A stretch of DNA of 64,000 nt, taken from assembly GCF_000720255.1 (NCBI RefSeq), contig NZ_JOJE01000039.1:67328-131327 (forward strand). The letters run 5' to 3'. The position numbers and the translations under genes were made by a program. This DNA is from Streptomyces griseus subsp. griseus. Its GTDB lineage: Bacteria; Actinomycetota; Actinomycetes; Streptomycetales; Streptomycetaceae. Positions within the stretch are counted from its first letter, which is position 1; each line of letters begins with the position of its first letter. The notes under the pieces were generated by a model. It ran no database searches, was not told the origin of the DNA, and saw only the letters and a list, made by a program, of their open reading frames with translations. This document shows, in pieces, positions 25,766 through 33,670 of the stretch.

Positions 25766-27289
25766 GTGCACCCTGTCCCCGCCGCCGAGGCCGAGGTCGC
25801 GGCCGACCTGGCCGCCGTGCGTCCCGACCTCGGCGCACGGTACGCGGCCGAGCTGCCCGGTGCCCGGGCCGCCGTGCTGACCCGCCTGTGGCGAGCGCTC
25901 GCCCATGAGCCGCTGCCGTGGATCACCGGCCGTGAGCGGGGCAGGGACGGCCTCACCCTGCGCCTCGCCGACGGCCGCCGGCTGCACGGGCCGCACCCGG
26001 ACCCGTACGCCACCTCCGCCTACGTGACGACGGTGCGGCTGGAGGAGGTGGCGTACGACCGTCCCGCACGACTGCTGACCGGCCTCGCGGTACCGCACGG
26101 GGCGGCCTTCGCGGCGGAACTCGACCACAGCGCGGCGTCGTTGGCGTTGTCGCGAGCGGGACAACCGCCCCACTCGGACGCGTGGCCCGCCCGACCGTGG
26201 GAGTGGGAGCAGCGGGTGGTGGACGGGCATCCATACCATCCCAACTGCCGTTCCCGGCCCGGTTTCTCGGTGGCCGAGCAGCTGGCGTACGGGCCGGAGC
26301 ACCGGCCGCTGGTGGAGCTGGGGCTGATGCCGGTCCCGGTGGAGGAGTGCCTGGTGACGGGGGTGTGGCCACAAACGTTGCGGGACGGGGGGCGGCTGCT
26401 GATCCCGGTGCATCCGTGGCAGGCGGCGCATGTGCTCAAGGCGCCCCGCGCGGAGGGGCTTCCGGCGCAGCGCGTCCTGGCCGCGCATCCGCTGCTGTCG
26501 CTGCGCACCCTCGCCCTGCCGGACGGGCCGCATGTGAAGACCGCGTTGAGCGCCCGGCTGACGTCGTCGGTGCGGGACATCTCGGTGGGGTCGATCGCGC
26601 TGTCCGCGACGCTGTCGGCCTTCGCGCAGGCGCTCGCGGAGCGCACGGACGGACTCCTGCACGTCACGCGCACCCTGGGCGCCGCCACCGCGAACTCCCC
26701 GGATCTGGCAGCGGTGTTGCGTGAGTCACCGCAGTCGTACACGGCACCCGGAGAACATGTGGTGCCGGTGGCCGCCCTGGCCGCCACAGGGCTGCCCGGC
26801 TCCCGCGACTGGCTGGCCGACTTCGCGCGGCTCGCCCTCACCGTCGGGTTGCGGCTGCTGGAACTGGGGGTGGCGCTGGAGGCACACGGCCAGAACCTGC
26901 TCGTCGTGCTGTCGGCGACGGGCGCCCCGCTGCGGCTGGTCTACCGCGACCTGGCAGACGTCAGGATCAGTCCGGCCCGGCTGGCCCGGCACGGCATCCC
27001 GGTGCCGGAGCTGACCGGACGGGTCGTCACGGACGATCTGCCAACGCTGCGGCGCAAGTTGTTCGGGTCGCTGGTGGCCGGGGCGCTGGCGGGGGCGGCC
27101 GGCTCGGGCGAGGCACTGGGCGCGGCACTGGAGACGGCCGTACGGGAGCTGCCGCGCACGCCGGACGTCGTGGCGCTGTGCGAAGCGCCGCTGCCGGTCA
27201 AGGCGTTGACGTTGATGCGGTTGTCACCGGGGGTGAGCGGCGATCAGTGGGCGGAGCTGCCCAACCCCCTGAGGGGACCCTCGTTTTGA
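25766..27289 (+). CDS. NIS siderophore synthetase (IucA/IucC family), copy 2
   Basis: A 507-residue second NIS synthetase, only distantly like its neighbour. It has the family motifs DGHPYHPNCRSRPGFSV (about 158-174), LLIPVHPWQAAHVL (about 215-228), VKTALSARLTSSVRDIS (about 257-273) and EAHGQNLLVVLS with LRLVYRDLADVRIS (about 373-405). The C-terminus AELPNPL resembles that of copy 1 (PLPNPLAAR). GTG at 25766 follows GAGGAG with good spacing. Two synthetases with different motif sets usually act in succession on a two-ended acid such as citrate, so together they may build one siderophore. Confidence 0.9.
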   Translation: MHPVPAAEAEVAADLAAVRPDLGARYAAELPGARAAVLTRLWRALAHEPLPWITGRERGRDGLTLRLADGRRLHGPHPDPYATSAYVTTVRLEEVAYDRPARLLTGLAVPHGAAFAAELDHSAASLALSRAGQPPHSDAWPARPWEWEQRVVDGHPYHPNCRSRPGFSVAEQLAYGPEHRPLVELGLMPVPVEECLVTGVWPQTLRDGGRLLIPVHPWQAAHVLKAPRAEGLPAQRVLAAHPLLSLRTLALPDGPHVKTALSARLTSSVRDISVGSIALSATLSAFAQALAERTDGLLHVTRTLGAATANSPDLAAVLRESPQSYTAPGEHVVPVAALAATGLPGSRDWLADFARLALTVGLRLLELGVALEAHGQNLLVVLSATGAPLRLVYRDLADVRISPARLARHGIPVPELTGRVVTDDLPTLRRKLFGSLVAGALAGAAGSGEALGAALETAVRELPRTPDVVALCEAPLPVKALTLMRLSPGVSGDQWAELPNPLRGPSF

Positions 27290-27321
27290 AGCGGGGCGCT
27301 CCTGATCAATAGGATCCGCCG

Positions 27322-28590
27322 ATGATCAGAACACAACGGCTGGCGGCGGGCGTCTGCGCCCTGCTCGCCGCGCTCGCCGCCGGGATCGCGTTCCCGGCCC
27401 CGGCGTCCGCCGACGAGACCACCGCCAACGCGCCGAAGGTCGACCTCGTCCTCGACGTGAGCGGTTCGATGCGGGCCAGGGACATCGACGGCCAGTCGCG
27501 GATGGCCGCGGCGAAGCAGGCCTTCAACGAGGTGCTGGACGCCACGCCCGAGGAGGTCAGACTCGGCATCCGCACCCTCGGCGCCAACTACCCGGGCGAC
27601 GACCGCAAGACGGGCTGCAAGGACACCGCCCAGCTCTACCCGGTCGGCCCGCTGGACCGCACCGACGCGAAGACGGCGGTGGCGACCCTCTCGCCCACCG
27701 GCTGGACGCCGATCGGCCCCGCCCTGCTGAAGGCGGCCGGCGACCTCGACGGCGGCGAGGGCTCCAAGCGGATCGTGCTGATCACCGACGGCGAGGACAC
27801 CTGCGCCCCGCTCGACCCCTGTGAGGTGGCCCGCGAGATCGCCGCCAAGGGCATCGGCCTGACCATCGACACGCTCGGCCTGGTGCCGAGCACCAAGCTG
27901 AGCCGGCAGCTCAGCTGCATCGCCGAGGCGACCGGCGGCACGTACACCTCGGTGGAGCACACCGCCGAACTCACCGACCGTGTCAACCAGTTGGTCGACC
28001 GCGCCGCCGACCCGGTGGTGACGCCGGTGGCGACGCAGGGCGCCGACGCGTGCGCGAAGGCGCCCACGCTCAAGTCGGGCCTGTACACCGACCGCGAGGA
28101 GTTCGGCCAGCAGCGCTGGTACCGCGTGGACGTCCTCCCGGGTCAGGAACTGCGTGCCTCGGTGAGCGTGGCGGCCGACCGGGCCGTCAACCCCGACTAC
28201 GGGACGCTGCTGCGGGCCGTCACCGCGCACGGCCGTGAGATCGTGCGCGGCGAGGCCGCCGGCAACGGCCGTACGGACGTCATCTCCACCGGACTGCGCT
28301 ACCCGAAGGCCGAGCGGGACGACGACGGCGACAAGCCGGCCGCCGAGACCGTCTGCCTCCAGGTGACCAACTCCTTCTCGGCGGCCTCCAGCGTGAAGAG
28401 CACGCCGGGCATGCCGCTGGAGCTGACGATCGACGTGGTGGACGGGCCGAGCAACGCGAGCGACGTGGCCTCCTTCGGCCTCGGACGCGGCTGGTGGCTG
28501 CTGGGCGCACTGGTGCTGGCCGGCTTCGTCGCCGGTCTGCTGTGGGGCTGGCTGTCGCGCTGGCGGATCGCGGTCTGGAGGACCAACTGA
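27322..28590 (+). CDS. Exported von Willebrand factor A domain protein with C-terminal membrane anchor
   Basis: A 422-residue protein. Signal peptide at 1-30 (CALLAALAAGIAFPAPASA). VWA domain at about 38-215 with an intact MIDAS, VLDVSGSMRA, a Thr in SPTGWTPIGPALL and an Asp in LITDGEDTC. A second beta-rich region spans about 235-380, and a C-terminal transmembrane helix (WWLLGALVLAGFVAGLLWGWL) precedes a short basic cytoplasmic tail. It should face outward with a metal-dependent ligand site. Its stop overlaps the next start (TGATG), so the two encode partners. Confidence 0.9.
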   Translation: MIRTQRLAAGVCALLAALAAGIAFPAPASADETTANAPKVDLVLDVSGSMRARDIDGQSRMAAAKQAFNEVLDATPEEVRLGIRTLGANYPGDDRKTGCKDTAQLYPVGPLDRTDAKTAVATLSPTGWTPIGPALLKAAGDLDGGEGSKRIVLITDGEDTCAPLDPCEVAREIAAKGIGLTIDTLGLVPSTKLSRQLSCIAEATGGTYTSVEHTAELTDRVNQLVDRAADPVVTPVATQGADACAKAPTLKSGLYTDREEFGQQRWYRVDVLPGQELRASVSVAADRAVNPDYGTLLRAVTAHGREIVRGEAAGNGRTDVISTGLRYPKAERDDDGDKPAAETVCLQVTNSFSAASSVKSTPGMPLELTIDVVDGPSNASDVASFGLGRGWWLLGALVLAGFVAGLLWGWLSRWRIAVWRTN

Positions 28591-29411
28591 TGCGAATCAC
28601 ACGTGTGTTCAGTGCTCTGAGTGTGACCCTGCTGACACTCGGGCTCGCCGCGGGTCCCGCGGCGGCCGACTCCTCGCCGTCCGCGAGCCCCTCGGGCGAC
28701 GACTCCGCGCCGACCCAGGCGGGCACCTCGTTCCGTACGGCCGCGGAGGTCGAGCAGGGACAGACGGCCACGGCGAGCGGCTCGACCGGTGACTATTTCT
28801 ACTGGTCGTTCCCCGCGGACGCCGAGCAGCGCCCGACCGTGAAGGCGACGGTGAAGCTCCAGGAGACGCACGGCGCGCAGACCTGGCAGATAGACGTGTA
28901 CGACGGTCTGCGCCGCCGCCAGGCCTGCCAGTACGGGGCGCAGACGCGCGCCGCCGGTCCGGGTGCCTCCTCCGTCGAGCTCACGTGCGTGCTGCGGACG
29001 GTGCGTGCCTGGTCGGAGACCTGGGCGAACGACCCGCTGCCGGGCACCTACTACATCCGGCTCACGGCCGTCGGGGTGACCACGGCCGACCTGGGCCTGC
29101 CGGTGAGTGCCGAAGTGCGGGCCGACTCCAAGGACATGGGTGGCGCGGCCGCGGTGGACGGTTCGCTGGCCGAGCCGCTGGTGCCGGGGATCGCGGTCAC
29201 GTCACAGAAGGACGACGACGGCGACAAGGACTCCTCCGACTCCGCCGTCCTGTCCGCCATCGAGCCCGAGGACGGCTGGTCCTCCGGCTGGTGGTCCGAC
29301 CGCTGGGTGTGGACCGCCGTGGGCGGTGTGCTGGCCGCGCTGGCCGGCATCGGCGGATACGCGCTGACGCGTGGCTCGGGACGGCCGTCGCGGGTGCCGC
29401 CGGGCGCCTGA
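28590..29411 (+). CDS. Exported membrane-anchored partner of the VWA protein
   Basis: A 273-residue protein with a signal peptide (ALSVTLLTLGLAAGPAAA, cut near 27) and a Ser/Pro/Asp-rich stretch to about 43. A beta-sandwich-like domain follows (about 45-190, GDYFYWSFPADAEQRPTVKATVKL and GTYYIRLTAVG), like bacterial pre-peptidase domains. An acidic linker and a C-terminal transmembrane helix (WTAVGGVLAALAGIGGYAL) complete it. A DDDGDK acidic motif occurs in both it and the VWA partner. The TGATG junction shows translational coupling. Function is not known; a surface complex is likely. Confidence 0.85.
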   Translation: MRITRVFSALSVTLLTLGLAAGPAAADSSPSASPSGDDSAPTQAGTSFRTAAEVEQGQTATASGSTGDYFYWSFPADAEQRPTVKATVKLQETHGAQTWQIDVYDGLRRRQACQYGAQTRAAGPGASSVELTCVLRTVRAWSETWANDPLPGTYYIRLTAVGVTTADLGLPVSAEVRADSKDMGGAAAVDGSLAEPLVPGIAVTSQKDDDGDKDSSDSAVLSAIEPEDGWSSGWWSDRWVWTAVGGVLAALAGIGGYALTRGSGRPSRVPPGA

Positions 29412-29444
29412 GACGTCTCTGAGGAGTCGTCACCACCCTGCGCG

Positions 29445-29480
29445 TGAGGGCCCGCTGCACACAACAGCAGCGGGCCCTCA
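29445..29480. terminator. Strong bidirectional hairpin terminator
   Basis: TGAGGGCCCGCTG (29445-29457) and CAGCGGGCCCTCA (29468-29480) form a perfect 13-bp stem, with one more C-G pair possible in the loop. It sits between the VWA partner gene and the convergent HxlR regulator. Confidence 0.85.
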
Positions 29481-29481
29481 C

Positions 29482-30126
29482 TCATGCCTCGCGCAGCACC
29501 TTCGCGAGTGTGCCCTCGCCGCTCACCTCGACCCGCCCGTCGCGCACCGCGTCCGCCAGGCTCAACTCCCCCCGGGCCAGTGCCGCACATGTGTCGCCGT
29601 CCAGGACCAGCCGGGCGTCGGGTTCCGCGGGCGCGGGCCCGTCACCGTAGACCGGGCCGTCCTGGGCGCCGACGAACAGGTGGAAGTCCCCTTCCTCCAG
29701 CCGCACTTCGAGGAGGCCCTCGCCCTCCAGGCACCGCAGCAGCGGCAGCGCGAACCAGTGGGCGCGGACCGCGTCCGTGGGGCGCCGCTCGCCGAGCTCG
29801 GGCCCTCCCCACTCCCCCAGTGCCTGCAGCACCGGCAGCAACTCACGTCCGCGTGCGGTGAGTTCGTAGACGTAGGCCGCGCCCGGCGGCGGCAGCCTGC
29901 GTCGAGTGGCGATCCCGTCCCGTTCCATGTCCTTCAGCCGTGAGGCGAGTACGTCCGTGCTCACGCCGGGCAGGTCCGCGTGCAGGTCCGTGTAGCGGCG
30001 GGGGCCGGCCAGCAGTTCCCGGACGATCAGCAGGGTCCAGCGGTCGCCGACGACGTCGAGCGCGCGGGCGGCGGAACAGTACTGGTCGTAGCTTCGGCGA
30101 GGTGACATGCGACGCAGTGTAGACAT
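29482..30126 (-). CDS. HxlR-type regulator with C-terminal ligand-binding extension
   Basis: A 214-residue regulator. HxlR winged helix at about 15-105 (CSAARALDVVGDRWTLLIVRELLAGPRRYTDLHADLPGVSTDVLASRL). An extra C-terminal domain (about 120-214, LLEVRLEEGDFHLFVG, ARLVLDGDTCAALARGELSLADAVRDGRVEVSG) resembles the SCP2-like sterol-carrier fold seen in many actinomycete HxlR proteins and may bind a lipid effector. ATG at 30126 or 30108. It is divergent from the aminotransferase with a 69-nt spacer that holds AAGCTCGAACTTGG-like symmetry, a plausible operator. Confidence 0.88.
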   Translation of the reverse strand: MSTLRRMSPRRSYDQYCSAARALDVVGDRWTLLIVRELLAGPRRYTDLHADLPGVSTDVLASRLKDMERDGIATRRRLPPPGAAYVYELTARGRELLPVLQALGEWGGPELGERRPTDAVRAHWFALPLLRCLEGEGLLEVRLEEGDFHLFVGAQDGPVYGDGPAPAEPDARLVLDGDTCAALARGELSLADAVRDGRVEVSGEGTLAKVLREA

Positions 30127-30195
30127 GTTGTTGGACTTTCCAAGCTCGAACTTGGTAAAACCAAGCAACACACCGAACCGGAGGGGCGAGCGCGC

Positions 30196-31404
30196 ATGGA
30201 GTTCCGGCAGTCGAACAAGCTCAGCGAGGTCTGTTACGAGATCCGCGGCCCCGTGATCGAGCACGCGAACGCGCTGGAGGAGGCCGGCCACAGCGTGCTG
30301 CGCCTGAACACCGGCAACCCCGCGCTGTTCGGCTTCGAGGCGCCGGAGGAGATCCTCCAGGACATGATCCGGATGCTCCCGCAAGCCCACGGCTACACCG
30401 ACTCGCGGGGCATCCTCTCCGCCCGCCGGGCGGTCGCCCAGCGTTACCAGACCCTGGGTCTGGCGGTCGACGTCGACGACGTCTTCCTCGGCAACGGCGT
30501 CTCGGAGCTGGTCTCCATGGCCGTACAGGCACTGATCGAGGACGGCGACGAGATCCTGATCCCGGCCCCGGACTTCCCGCTGTGGACCGCGGTCACCACG
30601 CTGGCCGGCGGCAAGGCGGTCCACTACCTGTGCGACGAGCAGGCCCACTGGTACCCGGACCTGGACGACATGGCCTCCAAGATCACGGACCGCACGAAGG
30701 CCGTGGTCATCATCAACCCCAACAATCCCACCGGCGCGGTGTACCCGAAGGAGATCGTCGAGGGCATCCTCGACCTCGCCCGCCGGCACGGGCTGATGGT
30801 CCTCGCCGACGAGATCTACGACCAGATCCTCTACGACGACGCCGTGCACCACTCGGCCGCCGCCCTCGCCCCCGACCTGGTGGTCCTGACCTTCTGCGGT
30901 CTGTCGAAGACATACCGGGTGGCGGGCTTCCGCTCCGGCTGGATGGTGGTGACCGGGCCGAAGCAGCACGCGCGGGACTATCTGGAGGGCCTGACCATGC
31001 TGGCCTCCATGCGCCTGTGCGCCAACGCGCCCGCCCAGTACGCCATCCAGGCCGCGCTCGGCGGCCGCCAGTCCATCCACGAGCTCACCGCGCCGGGCGG
31101 CAGGCTGCACGAGCAGCGGGACGTGGCCTGGGAGAAGCTCAACGAGATCCCGGGCGTGTCGTGCGTGAAGCCGAAGGGGGCGCTGTACGCCTTCCCGCGC
31201 ATCGACCCCAAGGTGCACCCGATCCACGACGACGAGAAATTCGTCCTGGACCTGCTGCTGCGGGAGAAGATCCAGGTGGTCCAGGGCACGGGCTTCAACT
31301 GGCCGGCCCCCGACCACTTCCGCATCCTCACGCTGCCCCACGCGGACGACCTGGACGCGGCGATCAGCAGGATCGGGCGGTTCCTGAGCGGCTACCGTCA
31401 GTAG
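30196..31404 (+). CDS. Class I PLP aminotransferase, AlaA-like
   Basis: A 402-residue fold-type I aminotransferase. MEFRQSNKLSEVCYEIRGPVIEHANALEEAGHSVLRLNTGNP is the typical alanine/glutamate-pyruvate aminotransferase start. IINPNNPTGAVY and LADEIYDQILYDD position the cofactor, and the PLP lysine is in CGLSKTYRVAGFRSGW (about 237). It probably exchanges amino groups among glutamate, alanine and 2-oxo acids. It is divergent from the HxlR regulator, which is a candidate controller. Confidence 0.93.
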   Translation: MEFRQSNKLSEVCYEIRGPVIEHANALEEAGHSVLRLNTGNPALFGFEAPEEILQDMIRMLPQAHGYTDSRGILSARRAVAQRYQTLGLAVDVDDVFLGNGVSELVSMAVQALIEDGDEILIPAPDFPLWTAVTTLAGGKAVHYLCDEQAHWYPDLDDMASKITDRTKAVVIINPNNPTGAVYPKEIVEGILDLARRHGLMVLADEIYDQILYDDAVHHSAAALAPDLVVLTFCGLSKTYRVAGFRSGWMVVTGPKQHARDYLEGLTMLASMRLCANAPAQYAIQAALGGRQSIHELTAPGGRLHEQRDVAWEKLNEIPGVSCVKPKGALYAFPRIDPKVHPIHDDEKFVLDLLLREKIQVVQGTGFNWPAPDHFRILTLPHADDLDAAISRIGRFLSGYRQ

Positions 31405-31423
31405 CGCCTCGTAGCCTGGGGTC

Positions 31424-32023
31424 ATGGGTGATCTCTTCCTCGTCCGGCACGGCGAGACCGAGTGGTCGCGCTCGGGCCGGCACACCGGGTGGACCGACGT
31501 CCCGCTGACCGAGCACGGCCGGGAGGAAGCCCGCCGGCTCGTCCCACTGGTCCGCTCGCACCGGATCGGCGCCGCGTTCGTCAGCCCCGCACAGCGGGCC
31601 AGGGAGACGGCCGAGCTCGTCGGACTGCACGACGTACGGGTCGACGCCGACCTGCGGGAGTGGGACTACGGCGGGTACGAGGGGGTCACGACCCCCGAGA
31701 TCCAGCGGACCCGGCCGGGCTGGTTCCTGTTCACGGACGGCGTGGCACCCGGGCCGCCGGACCACCCCGGCGAAACCCCGGACCAGGTCGGGGAGCGCGC
31801 CGACCGCGTGCTGGCCGAGGCGGACGCGGCCCTCGCCACCACCGAGGGCGCGGTCGTCCTGGTGGCCCACGGGCACTTCCTGCGCGTGCTGACCGCCCGG
31901 CGGCTCGGACTGTCGGCGGCGCACGGAGCACTGTTCCAGCTGGCGACGGGGACGATGAGCCGCCTGAGCACGGAGCACGGGCGGCCGGTGATCGCCGGGT
32001 GGAATGTCAGACCTCCGTCGTAG
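31424..32023 (+). CDS. Histidine phosphatase family protein
   Basis: A 199-residue phosphoglycerate-mutase-like phosphatase. The catalytic phospho-His motif is LVRHGETEWSRSGRHTGWTD (7-26), the acid/base region DLREWDYGGYEGVTTPEI, and the second His VVLVAHGHFLRVLTARRLGL (about 147-166). Family members remove phosphate from sugars or small molecules; the substrate is not specified. It follows the aminotransferase by 19 nt and may share its transcript. Confidence 0.9.
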   Translation: MGDLFLVRHGETEWSRSGRHTGWTDVPLTEHGREEARRLVPLVRSHRIGAAFVSPAQRARETAELVGLHDVRVDADLREWDYGGYEGVTTPEIQRTRPGWFLFTDGVAPGPPDHPGETPDQVGERADRVLAEADAALATTEGAVVLVAHGHFLRVLTARRLGLSAAHGALFQLATGTMSRLSTEHGRPVIAGWNVRPPS

Positions 32024-32073
32024 TCTCGGAAACAGGTGGGTGCCATGCCCCCCGGGACGGGAGGGAGCACGCC

Positions 32074-32700
32074 GTGACACGACCGCCCACCGCCGCGCAA
32101 CGGCGTGTCATCGACGCCGCCGACCCGGTCACCGGGCGGCTGCGGGGTACGGCTGCGCAGTTGGCCGCCCTGGTGAAGCACGGGCTCGCCTTCCGGCACC
32201 CGCGTCCGCCCCATGACCACTTCCTGACCCCGGCGGGGCATCGGATACGGGAGGCGGTGCCCGAGGCTCCCGAGCCCCCGAAGCCCGCCGCATCGGGCGT
32301 CTTCACCGCGCGCGTCGGCGGCGAGGAGGAGCCGCCGGAGCACTCCCCCGCCCGTGTCCGCGAGGTGCACAGCGCCTGGCAGGGCCTGCTGGAGCTGCGC
32401 CGGATGACCAACCCGGACGGCGCCACCGACCGCCCGTGCGGCTGGGAGCGCACGCATCTCGTGCAGGCCGCCGCACTCGCCCTGGAGGCGGCCGGACACC
32501 GCCCCGCCGGGCAGGACGGCGACGGCTACCGGGTGCGCGCCACCCCGCAGCCCGAGGCCGTGGCCGTGCGCGAACCCGACCCCGAGGCGCTGCGCGGGTG
32601 CGCGGCCACGCTGGAGGCGGCGGGCTGGCAGGCCGGCGAGTACACGGAACCCCGCACGAGGGCTCGATATCTACTGGCGTCGCCGCGCCGGGCGAGATGA
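32074..32700 (+). CDS. Conserved Streptomyces hypothetical protein
   Basis: A 208-residue protein of unknown role. The N-terminal 60 residues (AAQRRVIDAADPVTGRLRGTAAQLAALVKHGLAFRHPRPPHDHFLTPAGHRIREAV) look like a winged-helix-style element. The C-terminal half has two similar alpha/beta pieces (LVQAAALALEAAGHRPAGQDGDGYRVRA and LRGCAATLEAAGWQAGEY with RARYLLAS), as in a small duplicated domain. GTG at 32074 is preceded by GGGAGGGA. No catalytic residues stand out. Confidence 0.75.
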   Translation: MTRPPTAAQRRVIDAADPVTGRLRGTAAQLAALVKHGLAFRHPRPPHDHFLTPAGHRIREAVPEAPEPPKPAASGVFTARVGGEEEPPEHSPARVREVHSAWQGLLELRRMTNPDGATDRPCGWERTHLVQAAALALEAAGHRPAGQDGDGYRVRATPQPEAVAVREPDPEALRGCAATLEAAGWQAGEYTEPRTRARYLLASPRRAR

Positions 32701-32730
32701 GCATGCCAAGATCGAGAGAAAGGGGAAGCC

Positions 32731-33153
32731 ATGACCGAGCCGTTCTCCGTCCCCGTGACCGTTCGCGGCTACGAGACCGACGTCCAGGGACATCTCAACC
32801 AGGCCGTCTACCTCAACTACGCGGAGCACGCCCGCTGGAGCCTCCTCCAGGCGGCGGGAATCAGCCAGTCCGGCCTCATCGGCAAGGGCGTGGGGCCGGT
32901 GGCCCTGGAGACCACCATCCGCTACCACCGGGAACTGCTCGCGGGCGACGAGGTCGAGGTGACCTGTGCCTTCGACTGGGGAGAGGGAAAGACGTTCCGC
33001 ATGCGGCAGGCGATCCGCAAGACCGACGGCACGGTGGCGGCCGAGGTCATGGCCGTCGGCGGACTGCTGGACCTGGAACAGCGCAGACTGGTGGCGGATC
33101 CACGGGAGTACTTCAAGGAACTCGCCGCGGACCCGGCCATGTTCGGGCTCTGA
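32731..33153 (+). CDS. Acyl-CoA thioesterase, 4HBT hot-dog family
   Basis: A 140-residue single hot-dog domain. VRGYETDVQGHLNQAVYLNYAEHARW (about 13-38) is the 4-hydroxybenzoyl-CoA thioesterase type motif, with Asp positioned on the central helix. ETTIRYHRELLAGDEVEVTCAFDWGEGKTFRMRQAI forms the sheet. It should hydrolyse an acyl-CoA thioester. It lies 30 nt after the hypothetical protein with a GGGGAAG upstream and is convergent with an HxlR gene. Confidence 0.88.
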   Translation: MTEPFSVPVTVRGYETDVQGHLNQAVYLNYAEHARWSLLQAAGISQSGLIGKGVGPVALETTIRYHRELLAGDEVEVTCAFDWGEGKTFRMRQAIRKTDGTVAAEVMAVGGLLDLEQRRLVADPREYFKELAADPAMFGL

Positions 33154-33157
33154 GTTC

Positions 33158-33559
33158 CTACACGTCGACCAGTTCCGGCCGGTGCTCGGTGTCGTAGGAC
33201 GCACGCGACTCGGCGATGTAGACGCGGTTGCGTTCGGCCCATTCGGTGAGCCGTTGCAGCGTCTCGTGCAACTCGCGGGCCACCTGGGTCAGTTCGTACT
33301 CGACCCGCGGTGGCACCGTCGGGTGCACCGTGCGGGTCACCAGCCCGTCGCGCTCCAGGTTGCGCAGGGTGAGGGTGAGCATCCGGCGGCTGATGCCCTC
33401 GATACCGCGCTCCAACTCCGTGAAACGGATGGGGCCGTGCGCGGCGGCGACCAGGATCTGCACGCTCCATTTACCGGAGACCCTGTCAAGAACTTCACGG
33501 ACCGGGCACGCGTGCGCGTTCACGACCTGCGGGGTAACACCGGTGTTCCTCTGGGACAT
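33158..33559 (-). CDS. HxlR-family transcriptional regulator
   Basis: A 133-residue single-domain HxlR regulator. CPVREVLDRVSGKWSVQILVAAAHGPIRFTELERGIEGISRRMLTLTLRNLERDGLV is the conserved cysteine plus winged helix, followed by the wing PTVPPRVEYELT. It is divergent from the MFS exporter across 111 nt, the usual layout for a local regulator of an efflux gene. The N-terminal Cys (CPV) may sense oxidants or electrophiles, as in some family members. Confidence 0.92.
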   Translation of the reverse strand: MSQRNTGVTPQVVNAHACPVREVLDRVSGKWSVQILVAAAHGPIRFTELERGIEGISRRMLTLTLRNLERDGLVTRTVHPTVPPRVEYELTQVARELHETLQRLTEWAERNRVYIAESRASYDTEHRPELVDV

Positions 33560-33670
33560 CGGACTGCCTCCTTATGCCGGCCTCCATGGTCATTCACGAT
33601 GTTCCCCGTTACAAGTCGTGCACCAAGAGCACGCATCGGAACCCATGGAGATCGCGGAGGCCACGCCGCC

